Shown: in pieces, positions 7,847 through 16,980 of the stretch
How the letters are laid out: each line of letters begins with the position of its first letter
How positions within the stretch are numbered: the stretch's first letter is position 1
From: CAZMUQ01 sp964569845
GTDB taxonomy: Archaea; Thermoproteota; Bathyarchaeia; Hecatellales; Hecatellaceae
DNA: 64,000 nt
Reading direction: 5' to 3'
NCBI GenBank assembly: GCA_964569845.1
Contig: CAZMUQ010000002.1
Coordinates: 71,111-135,110, forward strand
Translations under genes and position numbers: made by a program
Notes under the pieces: generated by a model
Database searches by the model: none
Seen by the model: only the letters and a program-made list of their open reading frames with translations
Told to the model about the DNA's origin: nothing

Positions 7847-10065
7847 TATTCCTCTAATAGTGATTGTTGAGTTGATATTTTTTCTTCAAGTTCTTTGCGT
7901 TTAATTGTTCCTCCAACCTCACTTTTGATTTTTAATGCAAGTTTCTGACCTATGCCTGGAATCCTTGTAAGCTCGGTAAGCGAAGCATGTTTAAGGCTTT
8001 CTAAACTCTTGTATCCAGAGTTGTATAGTATTCTAGCTCTGATTCTACCTATGCCTGGAATAGAAACTAAAGGTAAAAGTTCAGGTTTAACTCCATGTTT
8101 AACTCTAAGCCTTAATTCGCCGATTTTCGGTAGGAAATCTTTAAAACCGAAAAGTTTAGCTAACTCGTATGTTGAGTAAAGAAGCCATTCAGCTGTTTCA
8201 ACCATTCTATAAAGGTCTCCAGGTTCAACTCCATAAGATTCTAATATGTCATTTTCCCTTTTCTCCATAATCCAACTTAAGAGAACTTCTGTACATTTGA
8301 GTTCTCCAAGAAAAACTTCAAAATCAATACTGTTTTCCCGTAAAATTGGAGGATTAACTAGAAGTTCATCCTTATGCTCCTCAAGAAAAATAGTAAGTCT
8401 TTCCTCCTCCCTCCTATAAGGGTAAAGTTTAGGTGTCATATCAGGTGTATGGGAAATTAGATGTAAAAGCCCAACCTCACTAATCTTTTTACAGCTTTCA
8501 AGCCCAAACTTTAAAATTACGGCTGTTTCAGGGTCAATGTAAAGCTCAGAAACCCTTTTACCAAAACTTGTTGCTTTAAGAAATCCTTTATCCTCAAATT
8601 TAACCATATCATTTTCTATTAGAAATTTAAGTGCTGAAGTTAATGGTCTTTGAATAATTTTTTCACCATACTGATAAGCATAAAAAGTTTCCTTAAAAAA
8701 ATCGTAAACTTCTTCTTCTCTTCTAGCAAAACCTGAGGTTATAGATGCTAAAACAAAGGATCTTAAAGTTCTTTCAATACCAAGTTTAGACCAAACTTTT
8801 TCAGGTCTAGCACAAACATAGTATGTCATAAGGTATTCACGTTCATCAGGTGTTGAAGCTACAAGGAAAGCTTCACCAAATTTGTCATATTTTGGTCTAC
8901 CAGCTCTACCAGCCATTTGCTTATATTCTAAAACAGGTATCTCCATTCTACCATAACCAGGCTCATACCGAAGATAGTTATTAACTATTACTGATCTTGC
9001 TGGAAGATTAACACCTGCAGCTAAGGTTGGAGTTGCAGTGATAACCTTAATTAAACCTTTTCTAAAATAATCTTCAACAATTTTTCTATGAGATGCATGA
9101 ACACCTGCGTGATGGAAAGCAACACCATCTTTAATAAGCTTAGCTAAATTATCGCTTAAACTTGTTTTTTCTTCAACAGTTAAAATTTGTTCTGAAACAA
9201 GTTTAAGCGACCTTAATTCACCTTTTGAAAGAAGTTTTCTGATAAGTGGTGAAAGTTTTTGAGCAATACTTATAGTATTTTTTCTTGTATCAACAAAGAT
9301 TAGGGCTTGACCTCCATTTTTAACAACCTCATAAGCTAAGCTAATAGCTGAATTTTGATGAACAAGTTCAATTTTTCTTGCACCACCATCCCTAAATAGA
9401 ACTTCATCAAACCATACAACACCCTCTCTTAGAGGAACTGGCCTCCAATCCATTACAACATAATTTGCTTTTAACCATTCAGCTATTTCTTCAACATTTC
9501 CTATAGTTGCACTTAAAGCTAAAATTTGAAGATTTGGATTAAACCTTTTCAAGGCTGTAAGTGTAAACTCAAGAGTTGCACCTCTATCAGCATCTCTTAA
9601 AAGGTGAATTTCATCTGCAACAACAAGAGTAACTTCTTTTAACCATTCAGCTCTATGCCTTAGAAGGCTATCAACTTTTTCATTTGTTGCAATAATAATA
9701 TCATGTTTACCTAGTTGAGGGTCGCTTGTATCATAGTCGCCTGTTGAGATAGCAACCCGTATATTTCGTCCATTAGGCTTTTTAATGCTAGTATACTTTA
9801 AAAAATCATCATATTTCTCAGAAGCTAAAGCTCTTAAGGGTACAAGATAAATAACTTTACCATTTTTTTCTAGAATATGCTTTAAAGCACAAAATTCAGC
9901 AATTAAAGTTTTGCCGGATGCTGTTGGACTTGCAAGAACAAAACCTTTACCTTCAAGAACACCTTTCCTAATAGCTTCCTCTTGAGGGGGGTAAAGCTCC
10001 TTATAACCAAGCTTTAAAAGTATGGTTTTCTGCTCATCAGGAATATCAAGCTCCTCAATATGCAT
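7843..10065 (-). CDS. hel308: Hel308/Hjm-type ski2-like DNA helicase
   Basis: ATP-dependent 3'-5' helicase of superfamily 2 that unwinds stalled forks and lagging-strand structures. The 740 residues show Walker A ASPTASGKT (45-53), DEIH (151-154), SATIGN, the AGRAGRP motif VI and a C-terminal helix-hairpin-helix region (LVSIPGIGRIRARILYNSG and LTRIPGIGQKLALKIK). It follows MCM by 20 bases in the same direction and forms the distal gene of the replication cluster. Length is normal. Confidence 0.93.
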   Translation of the reverse strand: MHIEELDIPDEQKTILLKLGYKELYPPQEEAIRKGVLEGKGFVLASPTASGKTLIAEFCALKHILEKNGKVIYLVPLRALASEKYDDFLKYTSIKKPNGRNIRVAISTGDYDTSDPQLGKHDIIIATNEKVDSLLRHRAEWLKEVTLVVADEIHLLRDADRGATLEFTLTALKRFNPNLQILALSATIGNVEEIAEWLKANYVVMDWRPVPLREGVVWFDEVLFRDGGARKIELVHQNSAISLAYEVVKNGGQALIFVDTRKNTISIAQKLSPLIRKLLSKGELRSLKLVSEQILTVEEKTSLSDNLAKLIKDGVAFHHAGVHASHRKIVEDYFRKGLIKVITATPTLAAGVNLPARSVIVNNYLRYEPGYGRMEIPVLEYKQMAGRAGRPKYDKFGEAFLVASTPDEREYLMTYYVCARPEKVWSKLGIERTLRSFVLASITSGFARREEEVYDFFKETFYAYQYGEKIIQRPLTSALKFLIENDMVKFEDKGFLKATSFGKRVSELYIDPETAVILKFGLESCKKISEVGLLHLISHTPDMTPKLYPYRREEERLTIFLEEHKDELLVNPPILRENSIDFEVFLGELKCTEVLLSWIMEKRENDILESYGVEPGDLYRMVETAEWLLYSTYELAKLFGFKDFLPKIGELRLRVKHGVKPELLPLVSIPGIGRIRARILYNSGYKSLESLKHASLTELTRIPGIGQKLALKIKSEVGGTIKRKELEEKISTQQSLLEEY

Positions 10066-10085
10066 AAGGAAAATTCACCATAAAA

Positions 10086-12131
10086 CTAGAATCTAGCTTT
10101 TTTAACATATCCAGGTTCAGGTGAGTAAAGAGTCCCCTCCTTAATTAATCTTCTTACAACATCTTCGGCTGTTGTCCTATCAATACCATACTTTTGCGTA
10201 AGTCTATCATAAAGTTCTTCAAGACTAACCTTTTCAGATTCCTTCTCCATTTCGCTTACAAGCTTAACTATAGTTGTAATTTTATCCCTCAAAGTTGCAG
10301 GTTTACCCGTCATAAGTATATCTATATCTACAACACCAGCTTCCTCTCTTAAAACACCAATATCCCTTAAAGACTTCTCCATAATTCTTATTGCAGCTTC
10401 AGCATCCATTTTTGTAACCTCTTCTCTTAAAGCAGCCCTAGCTCTAGCCTCAGCAATTCTAATTAATGCTTCAAGCTGTCTTGGAGTAATAGCTATAGGT
10501 GCACCTTCACCACCAGAAAGCTCCCTCATTTTGAGGTAGAATTGTCTAAGATGGTTTACAGCTTCATCTGTAAGTCTTGGATGAATTCTAGCTCTAGCAT
10601 AGCTTATATACTTTCTTAGAAGATCCGGGGGGATTGGAGGGCTAGCTGTAACACCACTACTTCTATGAACATTTAGGATATGCTCTGAAAGTTTTTCATC
10701 AACCGTTTTCTCAGGGCTATCCCTTTGAATAAATATTAAGTCAAACCTTGAAAGAATAACTATTGGAAGATTTATATTGTCTGCAACTGAAAGTCTATCT
10801 TCATATCTACCATGCTTAGGATTAGCAGCTGCAAGAATTGACGTTCTAGCATTAAGCGTAGCAACAATACCACCCTTAGCAACACTAACAGTTTGCTGTT
10901 CCATCATTTCATGCATTGCAACCCTGTCCTCATCCCTCATCTTATCAATTTCATCTACAGCTGCAACACCTTTATCAGCTAATACTAGTGCTCCAGCTTC
11001 TAAAACCATTCCCCCAGCTCTTTCTCTTAAAACAGCCGCAGTTAATCCTGCAGCTGTTGTCCCTCTACCACTAGTATAAACTCCTCTTGGAGCAACTCTT
11101 GCAACATATTTTAAAAGCTGGGATTTAGCTGTTCCAGGATCACCAATAAGAAGAACATGAATATCCCCCCTTATAGTGTTACCTTCAGGGGTAACTTTAG
11201 GAACACCGCCAAAAAGCAGATACATTATAGCTTCCTTAACATCATCATAACCATAAATTGAGGGGGCTATGGAGTCTATAATATCCTTATGGATAAAGTC
11301 TTTTTTAGCAATCTCTAAAATTTTCTTCTCATCTTCAGGTGAAATTTCAATTGTTTCAAGTTCTTTTCCAAGAGTTTCAATGTTGTTTGCTTCAACATAG
11401 GTTAGAAAAGACCTTAATTTACCTCTACCAGGTAAAACTTCTGGTCTAGCTTTAACAATACCTGTAACAACAACCCTATCTCCAGGCCTAGCAATATCAA
11501 CAAGCTCATCAACAACAAAAACATCAACATACCTTGGAAGTTGGCCTGGAGGTAACTCTTCAGGTTTTTCTTGGACTCTAAGCTCCTGGGAGCTTATAAA
11601 CTTAGATTTTTCAATATCAAGTTCAAATCCACTTTCCTTATCCCTTGCACAATTTGGACATTTTAATGGACGCTTAATAAGAATTCCATCCTGAGGAACA
11701 GGTATAAGTTGACCGCATCTACATCTAAATACTGCTTCAGTAAGTAGAGGATGAGCTGGTGTAGCTCTAACAACTATTCCGTCAAATGAAATAAGCTTAC
11801 CAATATGTTTAGCTCCTATACTTCTTAGGGATGTTTTCTCAGGTAAACCTTTAACACGTACATAAAGATTTTCAACAAGTTCTGCATACTCTTTATCCTC
11901 AATTTTAAGCTGGGACCTTAAAGCTTCAACAGCATACTCATTAAGAAATTTTTCAGGTTTTTCCAGTAATGCTTTTGCAAGTGCAGAATCAAAATCTAAA
12001 AGATCAAAAAAGTCTATAATAATAGAACTTCTATTCGTAAGAGCCATCTGCTTAATAAGGTTACGATATTTCTCAATCTTAAAAAAATCCTGAAATCTTT
12101 CTTGTGGATTTTTAAGGGATACTTCAACCAT
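10086..12131 (-). CDS. mcm: Replicative minichromosome maintenance helicase MCM
   Basis: Hexameric replicative helicase. The 681-residue protein has an N-terminal domain with a zinc site (C137, C139, C158, C161), Walker A GDPGTAKS (330-337), Walker B DEID (393-396), an SRFD arginine-finger region and a C-terminal winged-helix domain. No intein is present. It lies 13 bases downstream of a GINS gene and immediately upstream of hel308, an arrangement known in archaeal replication clusters. Start ATG at 12131 (MVEVSLKNPQERFQDFF). Confidence 0.96.
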   Translation of the reverse strand: MVEVSLKNPQERFQDFFKIEKYRNLIKQMALTNRSSIIIDFFDLLDFDSALAKALLEKPEKFLNEYAVEALRSQLKIEDKEYAELVENLYVRVKGLPEKTSLRSIGAKHIGKLISFDGIVVRATPAHPLLTEAVFRCRCGQLIPVPQDGILIKRPLKCPNCARDKESGFELDIEKSKFISSQELRVQEKPEELPPGQLPRYVDVFVVDELVDIARPGDRVVVTGIVKARPEVLPGRGKLRSFLTYVEANNIETLGKELETIEISPEDEKKILEIAKKDFIHKDIIDSIAPSIYGYDDVKEAIMYLLFGGVPKVTPEGNTIRGDIHVLLIGDPGTAKSQLLKYVARVAPRGVYTSGRGTTAAGLTAAVLRERAGGMVLEAGALVLADKGVAAVDEIDKMRDEDRVAMHEMMEQQTVSVAKGGIVATLNARTSILAAANPKHGRYEDRLSVADNINLPIVILSRFDLIFIQRDSPEKTVDEKLSEHILNVHRSSGVTASPPIPPDLLRKYISYARARIHPRLTDEAVNHLRQFYLKMRELSGGEGAPIAITPRQLEALIRIAEARARAALREEVTKMDAEAAIRIMEKSLRDIGVLREEAGVVDIDILMTGKPATLRDKITTIVKLVSEMEKESEKVSLEELYDRLTQKYGIDRTTAEDVVRRLIKEGTLYSPEPGYVKKARF

Positions 12132-12144
12132 TAAGCATCAACCT

Positions 12145-12750
12145 CTAAAAATCAAAAACACTATTCCTCCATCTATTAACCTCCTCATAAACTCTTTCAA
12201 ACAAAAATCTCTCCTCAAAAGTTAAATTTTTAAGTATACTTTCATCTTTCTCACGAATTGATGATAATATCAAAATCTTATTTATCCTACTAGTAACAAT
12301 ATCCATTGCAAGTTGAAGAGCTTTTTGAAATTCAGCTTTTTTATCAGGATTAGAAAGACTTTCATTCCTTAAATTTTTTAGGAATTTTCTAAGTCTAGCA
12401 TAAAAATTTTTTGGTAAAGATGCTACATGCCTTGGACTTTGAATTGTTTCAACAATTTGAGCTTTTTGAATATCAACCATTTCAAGTTTATCTTCACCTG
12501 AAACAATTTTAGCAAATCCATTTTTAACAAGTTCCTCAGCAACCCAATATCTTGCCTCAAAATATTCATTCTCATCTACAGGTCCCAGCTGCTCATCTCC
12601 AATGGAGATTTTGGGTATGCTTTTGATAGCTATAAGCCTAACTCTGCTATTTTCAAACTTAATATCCGAGATTTTAAATGGATTCAAGCGTAAATCATCC
12701 CTGAAGCTTTTACTAACGGTAACCAATAAATTTTTTACTTTTATCCGCAT
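12145..12750 (-). CDS. gins23: GINS complex subunit, probably Gins23 (PSF2/PSF3-like)
   Basis: GINS bridges MCM and Cdc45/RecJ-like protein in the CMG helicase. The 201-residue protein has a beta-rich N-terminal region (about 1-75, with EYFEARYWVAEELVKNGFAKI) followed by a helical domain starting near LPKNFYARLRKFL. This B-then-A domain order favours Gins23 over Gins51. It lies directly upstream of mcm, the known archaeal neighbourhood. Its first codons overlap the end of the small Cys-rich gene by about 38 bases once the false gap is closed. Confidence 0.75.
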   Translation of the reverse strand: MRIKVKNLLVTVSKSFRDDLRLNPFKISDIKFENSRVRLIAIKSIPKISIGDEQLGPVDENEYFEARYWVAEELVKNGFAKIVSGEDKLEMVDIQKAQIVETIQSPRHVASLPKNFYARLRKFLKNLRNESLSNPDKKAEFQKALQLAMDIVTSRINKILILSSIREKDESILKNLTFEERFLFERVYEEVNRWRNSVFDF

Positions 12751-13227
12751 AAAGGTTGAATAACTTAGGTTTTTCTATACAACTTTTACAGATACAGTAA
12801 GAGGGATAATCATTACTTTTACAATCATTGAAGAATTCGCATTCATTACATGGAAAAACTTTACCACAAATTANNNNNNNNNNNNNNNNNNNNNNNNNNN
12901 NNNNNNNNNNNNNNNNNNNNNNNNNNNNNNNNNNNNNNNNNNNNNNNNNNNNNNNNNNNNNNNNNNNNNNNNNTTACAATCATTGAAGAATTCGCATTCA
13001 TTACATGGAAAAACTTTACCACAAATTAAGCATATCTGAGCAAAAACAATATCATCTTTAAATATTTCTGAAAGTGTCGCCTTTAACCTATCAGCATAAT
13101 CTAAATTTTGGATATAAAATGTTCTTGTTACACGGTCATAACCTAAACCTGCTTTCATAAGGTCAGCAAACTTATCTTTACCAACAAATGGAAGTTTAAT
13201 ACCCTTCTTGCCTACAACAATAACCAT
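12713..13227 (-). CDS. Small eight-cysteine protein of the replication cluster (interrupted by scaffold gap)
   Basis: I do not recognise the family. From the ATG at 13227 the frame runs through residue 84 (…CNECEFFNDC) into the N run. If the two copies of the flanking 55-mer are merged, the frame continues without break to a TAG at 12713-12715, giving 119 residues. Cysteines fall at 66, 69, 75, 78, 84, 93, 95 and 98, including three CxxC pairs, so one or two zinc sites are likely. The N-terminal 60 residues look like a small alpha/beta domain. The gene sits between RfcL (20 bases upstream) and GINS, so a role in replication is a fair inference and no more. Confidence 0.7.
12819..12873. repeat. 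55-base duplicated contig end, first copy
   Basis: Identical to 12974-13028 on the other side of the N run. I read this as one biological sequence represented twice by the assembler and not a genuine direct repeat. Confidence 0.9.
12874..12973. other. 100-N scaffold gap that is probably false
   Basis: Exactly 100 N bases, the default for a gap of unknown size. The 55 bases before it (12819-12873) and the 55 after it (12974-13028) are identical, as expected when two contigs sharing a k=55 end are joined without merging. Removing the Ns and one copy restores an open frame, which supports a zero-length true gap. Confidence 0.9.
12974..13028. repeat. 55-base duplicated contig end, second copy
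   Basis: Second copy of 12819-12873. Both copies encode the same Cys-containing stretch of the small protein between GINS and RfcL. Confidence 0.9.
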
Positions 13228-13246
13228 TAATTATACACCTTAAGAG

Positions 13247-14521
13247 CTACTTTTTAATAAACCCCTTACTTTTACCACTAAGATATGAGGACAGGTCTTC
13301 TGTAAAGTTAAACCATGATGCAAATTTTTTAGCTTCCGCTGGGTTATTTTCAAATATTACTCTTAAAAATGGAATAAAATCTCTTATTGCACGTTGACGT
13401 GAAACATGGCATTGCTTACCTATTAAACTTGAAATTTTATCTAAAACTTCACGTATTAGTTTTGTTCTTGCCATTAGGATTAGCTTTGAGGGGGGAAATT
13501 TAAAACCTATGGGAGTATATTTTCCTTTACGTGAGAGGTTAACACCCATACTCATCTCCTCTATAACGTACTTTAAAAGACTCCAGTTTTGTGTTCTTTT
13601 CATTCTTCCAAGAAAAATATCAGCCATGGAAAGTTTATCATAAGCAGAAGCTAAATCTTCAAGATCCTTGTATTGGTATGGTAGGTTATCATGAATTGCC
13701 TGGAGAAAAATTTCATAGTCAACGTTAACCTCATTTAGAATTCTTTTAACCCTTTCAATATCATCTGAAAGGAAAAGCTCTTCTAAAGCTTTTTGAATTG
13801 TAATTTCTCTATCTCTTGGAGACAGGACTTTAACATCCTCAATCGTTATCTTCCCACTTCTTTCATAAATAGCTTGCAAATCATTAATTGCAGACCTAAC
13901 ATCTCCTCCACTAACTTTTGCAAGTATTTTTAAAGCCCCCTTTTCATATTTTACATTTTCCATTTCACATATTCTTTCAAGTAATGCCATAATTAGTGGT
14001 GGGCGAACCCTGAAAAACTGAATAGATAAACATTGATTTTTTAGCTCCCTAAATTTTGGATCTGAGATATCATTAGCTGTTAAAATTATTGGAACTTTAG
14101 CTTGAGTAATAATTTTAATTATAGCTTCAAGACCGCCAGCATCTTCACGACCATGAATACCATCAACTTCATCAAAAAGGATAATTGTACCCTTAAATCC
14201 TAAGAAATGCTGTAGGAGAGAATCCTCAAATGCAGCATGACCAGCAACATGCAAAATTTTTTCAGCTGTACGGATATCACTAGCATTTGTTTCTATGAGA
14301 TCATAAGAAAAAGTTTTTGCTAAAGCATGTACAAGTGTTGTTTTACCAATACCTGGAGGCCCATAAAGAAGGGCAGGTTTACTTCCAGGTTTCCAGTTTT
14401 TAAGCCATGAAATAAGCATTGCTTTAGCTTCCTCATTTCCAATAACTTCGTCAAGTGTTTGAGGCCTATACTTCTCAACCCACATAACTGCCTGCTGACT
14501 TAAACTGTTTACTGTGGTCAT
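13247..14521 (-). CDS. rfcL: Replication factor C large subunit
   Basis: ATPase subunit of the archaeal clamp loader, which places PCNA on primer-template junctions together with RfcS. The 424 residues include Walker A GPPGIGKT (54-61), Walker B DEVD (117-120), sensor I region ILTANDISDP and a long helical C-terminal region. No PCNA-binding box is obvious at the extreme C-terminus, which ends LSGKSKGFIKK. The start overlaps the rfcS stop by four bases. The DNA for residues AVMWVEKYRPQTLDEVI is almost identical to that in rfcS. Confidence 0.93.
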   Translation of the reverse strand: MTTVNSLSQQAVMWVEKYRPQTLDEVIGNEEAKAMLISWLKNWKPGSKPALLYGPPGIGKTTLVHALAKTFSYDLIETNASDIRTAEKILHVAGHAAFEDSLLQHFLGFKGTIILFDEVDGIHGREDAGGLEAIIKIITQAKVPIILTANDISDPKFRELKNQCLSIQFFRVRPPLIMALLERICEMENVKYEKGALKILAKVSGGDVRSAINDLQAIYERSGKITIEDVKVLSPRDREITIQKALEELFLSDDIERVKRILNEVNVDYEIFLQAIHDNLPYQYKDLEDLASAYDKLSMADIFLGRMKRTQNWSLLKYVIEEMSMGVNLSRKGKYTPIGFKFPPSKLILMARTKLIREVLDKISSLIGKQCHVSRQRAIRDFIPFLRVIFENNPAEAKKFASWFNFTEDLSSYLSGKSKGFIKK

Positions 14522-15528
14522 ACCAGTTTACCCCAGCCTTCTCGCATACTTAACCTTGCTATTTGAGCAATAAGGGCGCTAAGCTGAATATCCTCATTAG
14601 CACCTTCAGTTATACGAAAATCATATTCACCTATGGTTGAAATAAGTTCAAGTTGAGCTTGAGGAGGAAGTTTAAGATTAAAAACTTCCGCATGAAGTTG
14701 ACGGATAATATCACTTCCAGATAATCCATAGTTCACCATAAGCTCGTACATTAATTCCCTAGAACCTAAGAAATCTCCTTTTAATGCTTTTTTAAGCATT
14801 TCACGTATCTCTTCACCTTTAGCCTTACCTACAACTTGTAAAACTATCTTCTTATCAACAGTTTTACTTAAGGTTGATGCAGCCTGTAGTGTGTTTATAG
14901 CTCTTCTAAGGTCACCATTACACTCATCAACAATAGCTTCAATTCCCGTATCCGTAACGTGTACACCTTCATTTTTCGCTATACGTTTAAGGTAGGCTTC
15001 AACATCCTCCCTTTTTAAAGGAGAAAATCGAAAAATTGCACATCTACTTTGAATAGGTTCAATAATCTTTCCAATATAGTTACATATCAATATAAATCTT
15101 GAAGTTCTTGAAAAAGACTCCATTATCCTCCTAAGAGCTGTTTGAGCTTCAGCGGTCATCTGGTCACTTTCATCAAGAATTATTAAGCTAAAAGGAATAC
15201 CCCCTATTCCTCCAGTAATATGTCTAGCAAAAGTCTTAATACGTTCTCTAACCATTTGGATACCTCTTTCATCTGAGGCATTAAGTTCTAAGGTGTAATT
15301 TCTCCAATTTGAACCTAAAAGCTCTTTAGCTAAGCATAAGGCTACAGATGTTTTACCATTACCAGGAGGACCAGCGAATAATAGGTGAGGCATTGTTGCA
15401 GGATTTTTCAGAAAACCTTTAAGACTTTCAACTATTTGCTCATGGTTTATAACTTCGTCAAGTGTTTGAGGTCTATACTTCTCAACCCACATAACTGCAG
15501 TAGAATATGAAGAACTCATCTCCATCAC
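14518..15528 (-). CDS. rfcS: Replication factor C small subunit
   Basis: Clamp-loader small subunit of 336 residues with Walker A GPPGNGKT (53-60), DESD box (119-122), sensor I (ILICNYIGKIIEPIQ), the SRC motif (IQSRCAIFRF) and the helical collar domain. It is the first gene of the minus-strand replication cluster. Several start codons are possible among the first residues (MMEMSSS). An AT-rich region upstream includes a possible minus-strand TATA element near 15591-15604. Confidence 0.94.
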   Translation of the reverse strand: MMEMSSSYSTAVMWVEKYRPQTLDEVINHEQIVESLKGFLKNPATMPHLLFAGPPGNGKTSVALCLAKELLGSNWRNYTLELNASDERGIQMVRERIKTFARHITGGIGGIPFSLIILDESDQMTAEAQTALRRIMESFSRTSRFILICNYIGKIIEPIQSRCAIFRFSPLKREDVEAYLKRIAKNEGVHVTDTGIEAIVDECNGDLRRAINTLQAASTLSKTVDKKIVLQVVGKAKGEEIREMLKKALKGDFLGSRELMYELMVNYGLSGSDIIRQLHAEVFNLKLPPQAQLELISTIGEYDFRITEGANEDIQLSALIAQIARLSMREGWGKLV

Positions 15529-15692
15529 TTCAAATCAAAAATTTTACCCTTTTCTTTTAAGCTTTTAAAGCCTAAATCTTAAAGGCTAAAGCCATATTTA
15601 TGGTTGTAGAAGGCTTTAAAATACTAGCTTAAGGTGTTTTTAGCTACTTTGAAGCCTAAAGTTTAACATAGAGGTTTAAAACTTTTTTGCCA

Positions 15693-15705
15693 AAAGTTAT
15701 ATACT
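15693..15705 (+). promoter_or_regulatory. Possible TATA box for the small plus-strand gene at 15781
   Basis: The segment AAAGTTATATACT resembles an archaeal TATA element. It would place transcription start near 15727, about 54 bases before the ATG at 15781. The 15529-15780 spacer also holds many AAGCCT/AAAGGCT-like short words but no gene that I can see. Confidence 0.35.
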
Positions 15706-15780
15706 ATGTTTACCTTCATTTTGTAGTGTAGGGTAAAAGAAGAGGATGGCTTTTTAAGCCTACCTTAGGTGAAATTACTC

Positions 15781-16107
15781 ATGACTATTGAAGAAAAAAA
15801 AGTTAAATCTCTAACAAGATTCATCCGTATACCCTTAATAGTTCATACAATTTTAAAAAGAGAAAACGGATTTTCGCTTCAAATAGAACATGTAGAAGTA
15901 AAAAGAACAGCCATAAGTGTACCAAAAAATATTTTAGAGCTTAGCCCAAGGGAAATAGGTGAATATATAAAGGAGGTTTATCCAAATGCAAGATCACTCG
16001 TAATACAGTATGAGGAGAAGGAGGAAGGCCCTGTTCCTTTTTGTGCTCAGCTATTTTTAACAGGAAAAAATTTAAGAAGACGTGAAATAAACATTGAAGA
16101 TTATTAA
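15781..16107 (+). CDS. Conserved-looking small protein of unknown function
   Basis: I do not recognise this 108-residue protein. It begins MTIEEKKVKSLTRFIRIPLIV and ends with a charged tail (LRRREINIEDY), with predicted mixed alpha/beta content and no membrane segment or metal site. I prefer the ATG at 15781 because an AGGTGA ribosome-binding site sits 8 bases ahead; a GTG at 15769 in the same frame overlaps that site. It stands alone between the rfcS promoter region and larB, which reads toward it. Confidence 0.65.
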   Translation: MTIEEKKVKSLTRFIRIPLIVHTILKRENGFSLQIEHVEVKRTAISVPKNILELSPREIGEYIKEVYPNARSLVIQYEEKEEGPVPFCAQLFLTGKNLRRREINIEDY

Positions 16108-16173
16108 TTTGTAAATTTTTCCCATAACCTTAAGAAATTTAATTTTTAAAAATTGAAAAATTAAACCTATATT

Positions 16174-16962
16174 TTACTGTCCAAGACTTCTTGCTTTAGA
16201 AATTTTATTTGCTATGAGTGCTGCTAAGCAACCAGCACCAACACCATTATCAATGTTAACTACAGCTAAACCTAGACTGCACGACTGAAGCATAGACATT
16301 AAAGCAGCTATTCCACCACCACCATAACCATAACCAGTTGATGTTGGAACACCTATAACTGGGCAATCAACCAGGCTTGAAACGATTGATGGAAGAGCTC
16401 CTTCCATACCAGCTACAACAATGAAAACATCAACCTCCTTTTTTAACATCTCTTGAACTGATGAAAATGTTCTATGAATACCTGCTACACCAACATCATA
16501 TGCACAATAAACTTTACAGCCAAGTTCTTTTGCTACAGCAACAGCTTCTTCAGCTACAGGAATATCAGCTGTTCCAGCTGCTAAAACACCAATCTTTCCT
16601 CCACCTTTAACTTCATGTAAATTGTGTTTTTTAACAACTATAATTCTAGCTTTATCATAAACTTTAATCTTAAACTTTTTTCCAAGTTTTCTTTTTAGTT
16701 CTTTAGTATGCTTAATGGAAGCTCTACTAACTATAACTTTACCATAATCTTCTATAACATTCTTAACTATTTCCACGGTTTCATTAGGATGCTTATATTC
16801 AGCAAGAATAATTTCGGGAATCCCTCTACGCTTAAACCTTCCAATATCTATTTTAGCAAAATCTCCAATACTTTTTACTGCTAAAAGTTTTAATTGTTTT
16901 TCTGCCTCTTTAATAGAAGTTTCCCCATTCTTAACTTTCCTTAAAATATCCTTAATATCCAT
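16174..16962 (-). CDS. larB: LarB, pyridinium-3,5-biscarboxylic acid mononucleotide synthase
   Basis: LarB carboxylates nicotinate adenine dinucleotide in the first step of nickel-pincer cofactor synthesis. The 262-residue protein has the usual LarB N-terminal part (about 1-120) followed by a PurE-like domain: KIGVLAAGTADIPVAEEA, YDVGVAGIHR, VVAGMEGALPSIVSSLVDCPVIGVPTS and GYGGGGIAALMSMLQSC with a C-terminal NIDNGVGAGCLAA. It is followed 18 bases upstream by a DegT-type gene. A LarA homologue lies 6 kb away; LarC and LarE are not in the window. Confidence 0.92.
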   Translation of the reverse strand: MDIKDILRKVKNGETSIKEAEKQLKLLAVKSIGDFAKIDIGRFKRRGIPEIILAEYKHPNETVEIVKNVIEDYGKVIVSRASIKHTKELKRKLGKKFKIKVYDKARIIVVKKHNLHEVKGGGKIGVLAAGTADIPVAEEAVAVAKELGCKVYCAYDVGVAGIHRTFSSVQEMLKKEVDVFIVVAGMEGALPSIVSSLVDCPVIGVPTSTGYGYGGGGIAALMSMLQSCSLGLAVVNIDNGVGAGCLAALIANKISKARSLGQ

Positions 16963-16980
16963 TTTAACTATAGTTTAAAG

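Noticed and set aside
10777..11079. 100-codon plus-strand frame rich in Ala, Leu and Ser
   Set aside because: Antisense to the MCM ATPase core; typical shadow of a conserved coding region.
12819..13028. 55-base direct repeat with a 100-base spacer as a biological repeat or CRISPR-like unit
   Set aside because: The spacer is all N, the length equals a common assembly k-mer, and merging restores a gene frame.
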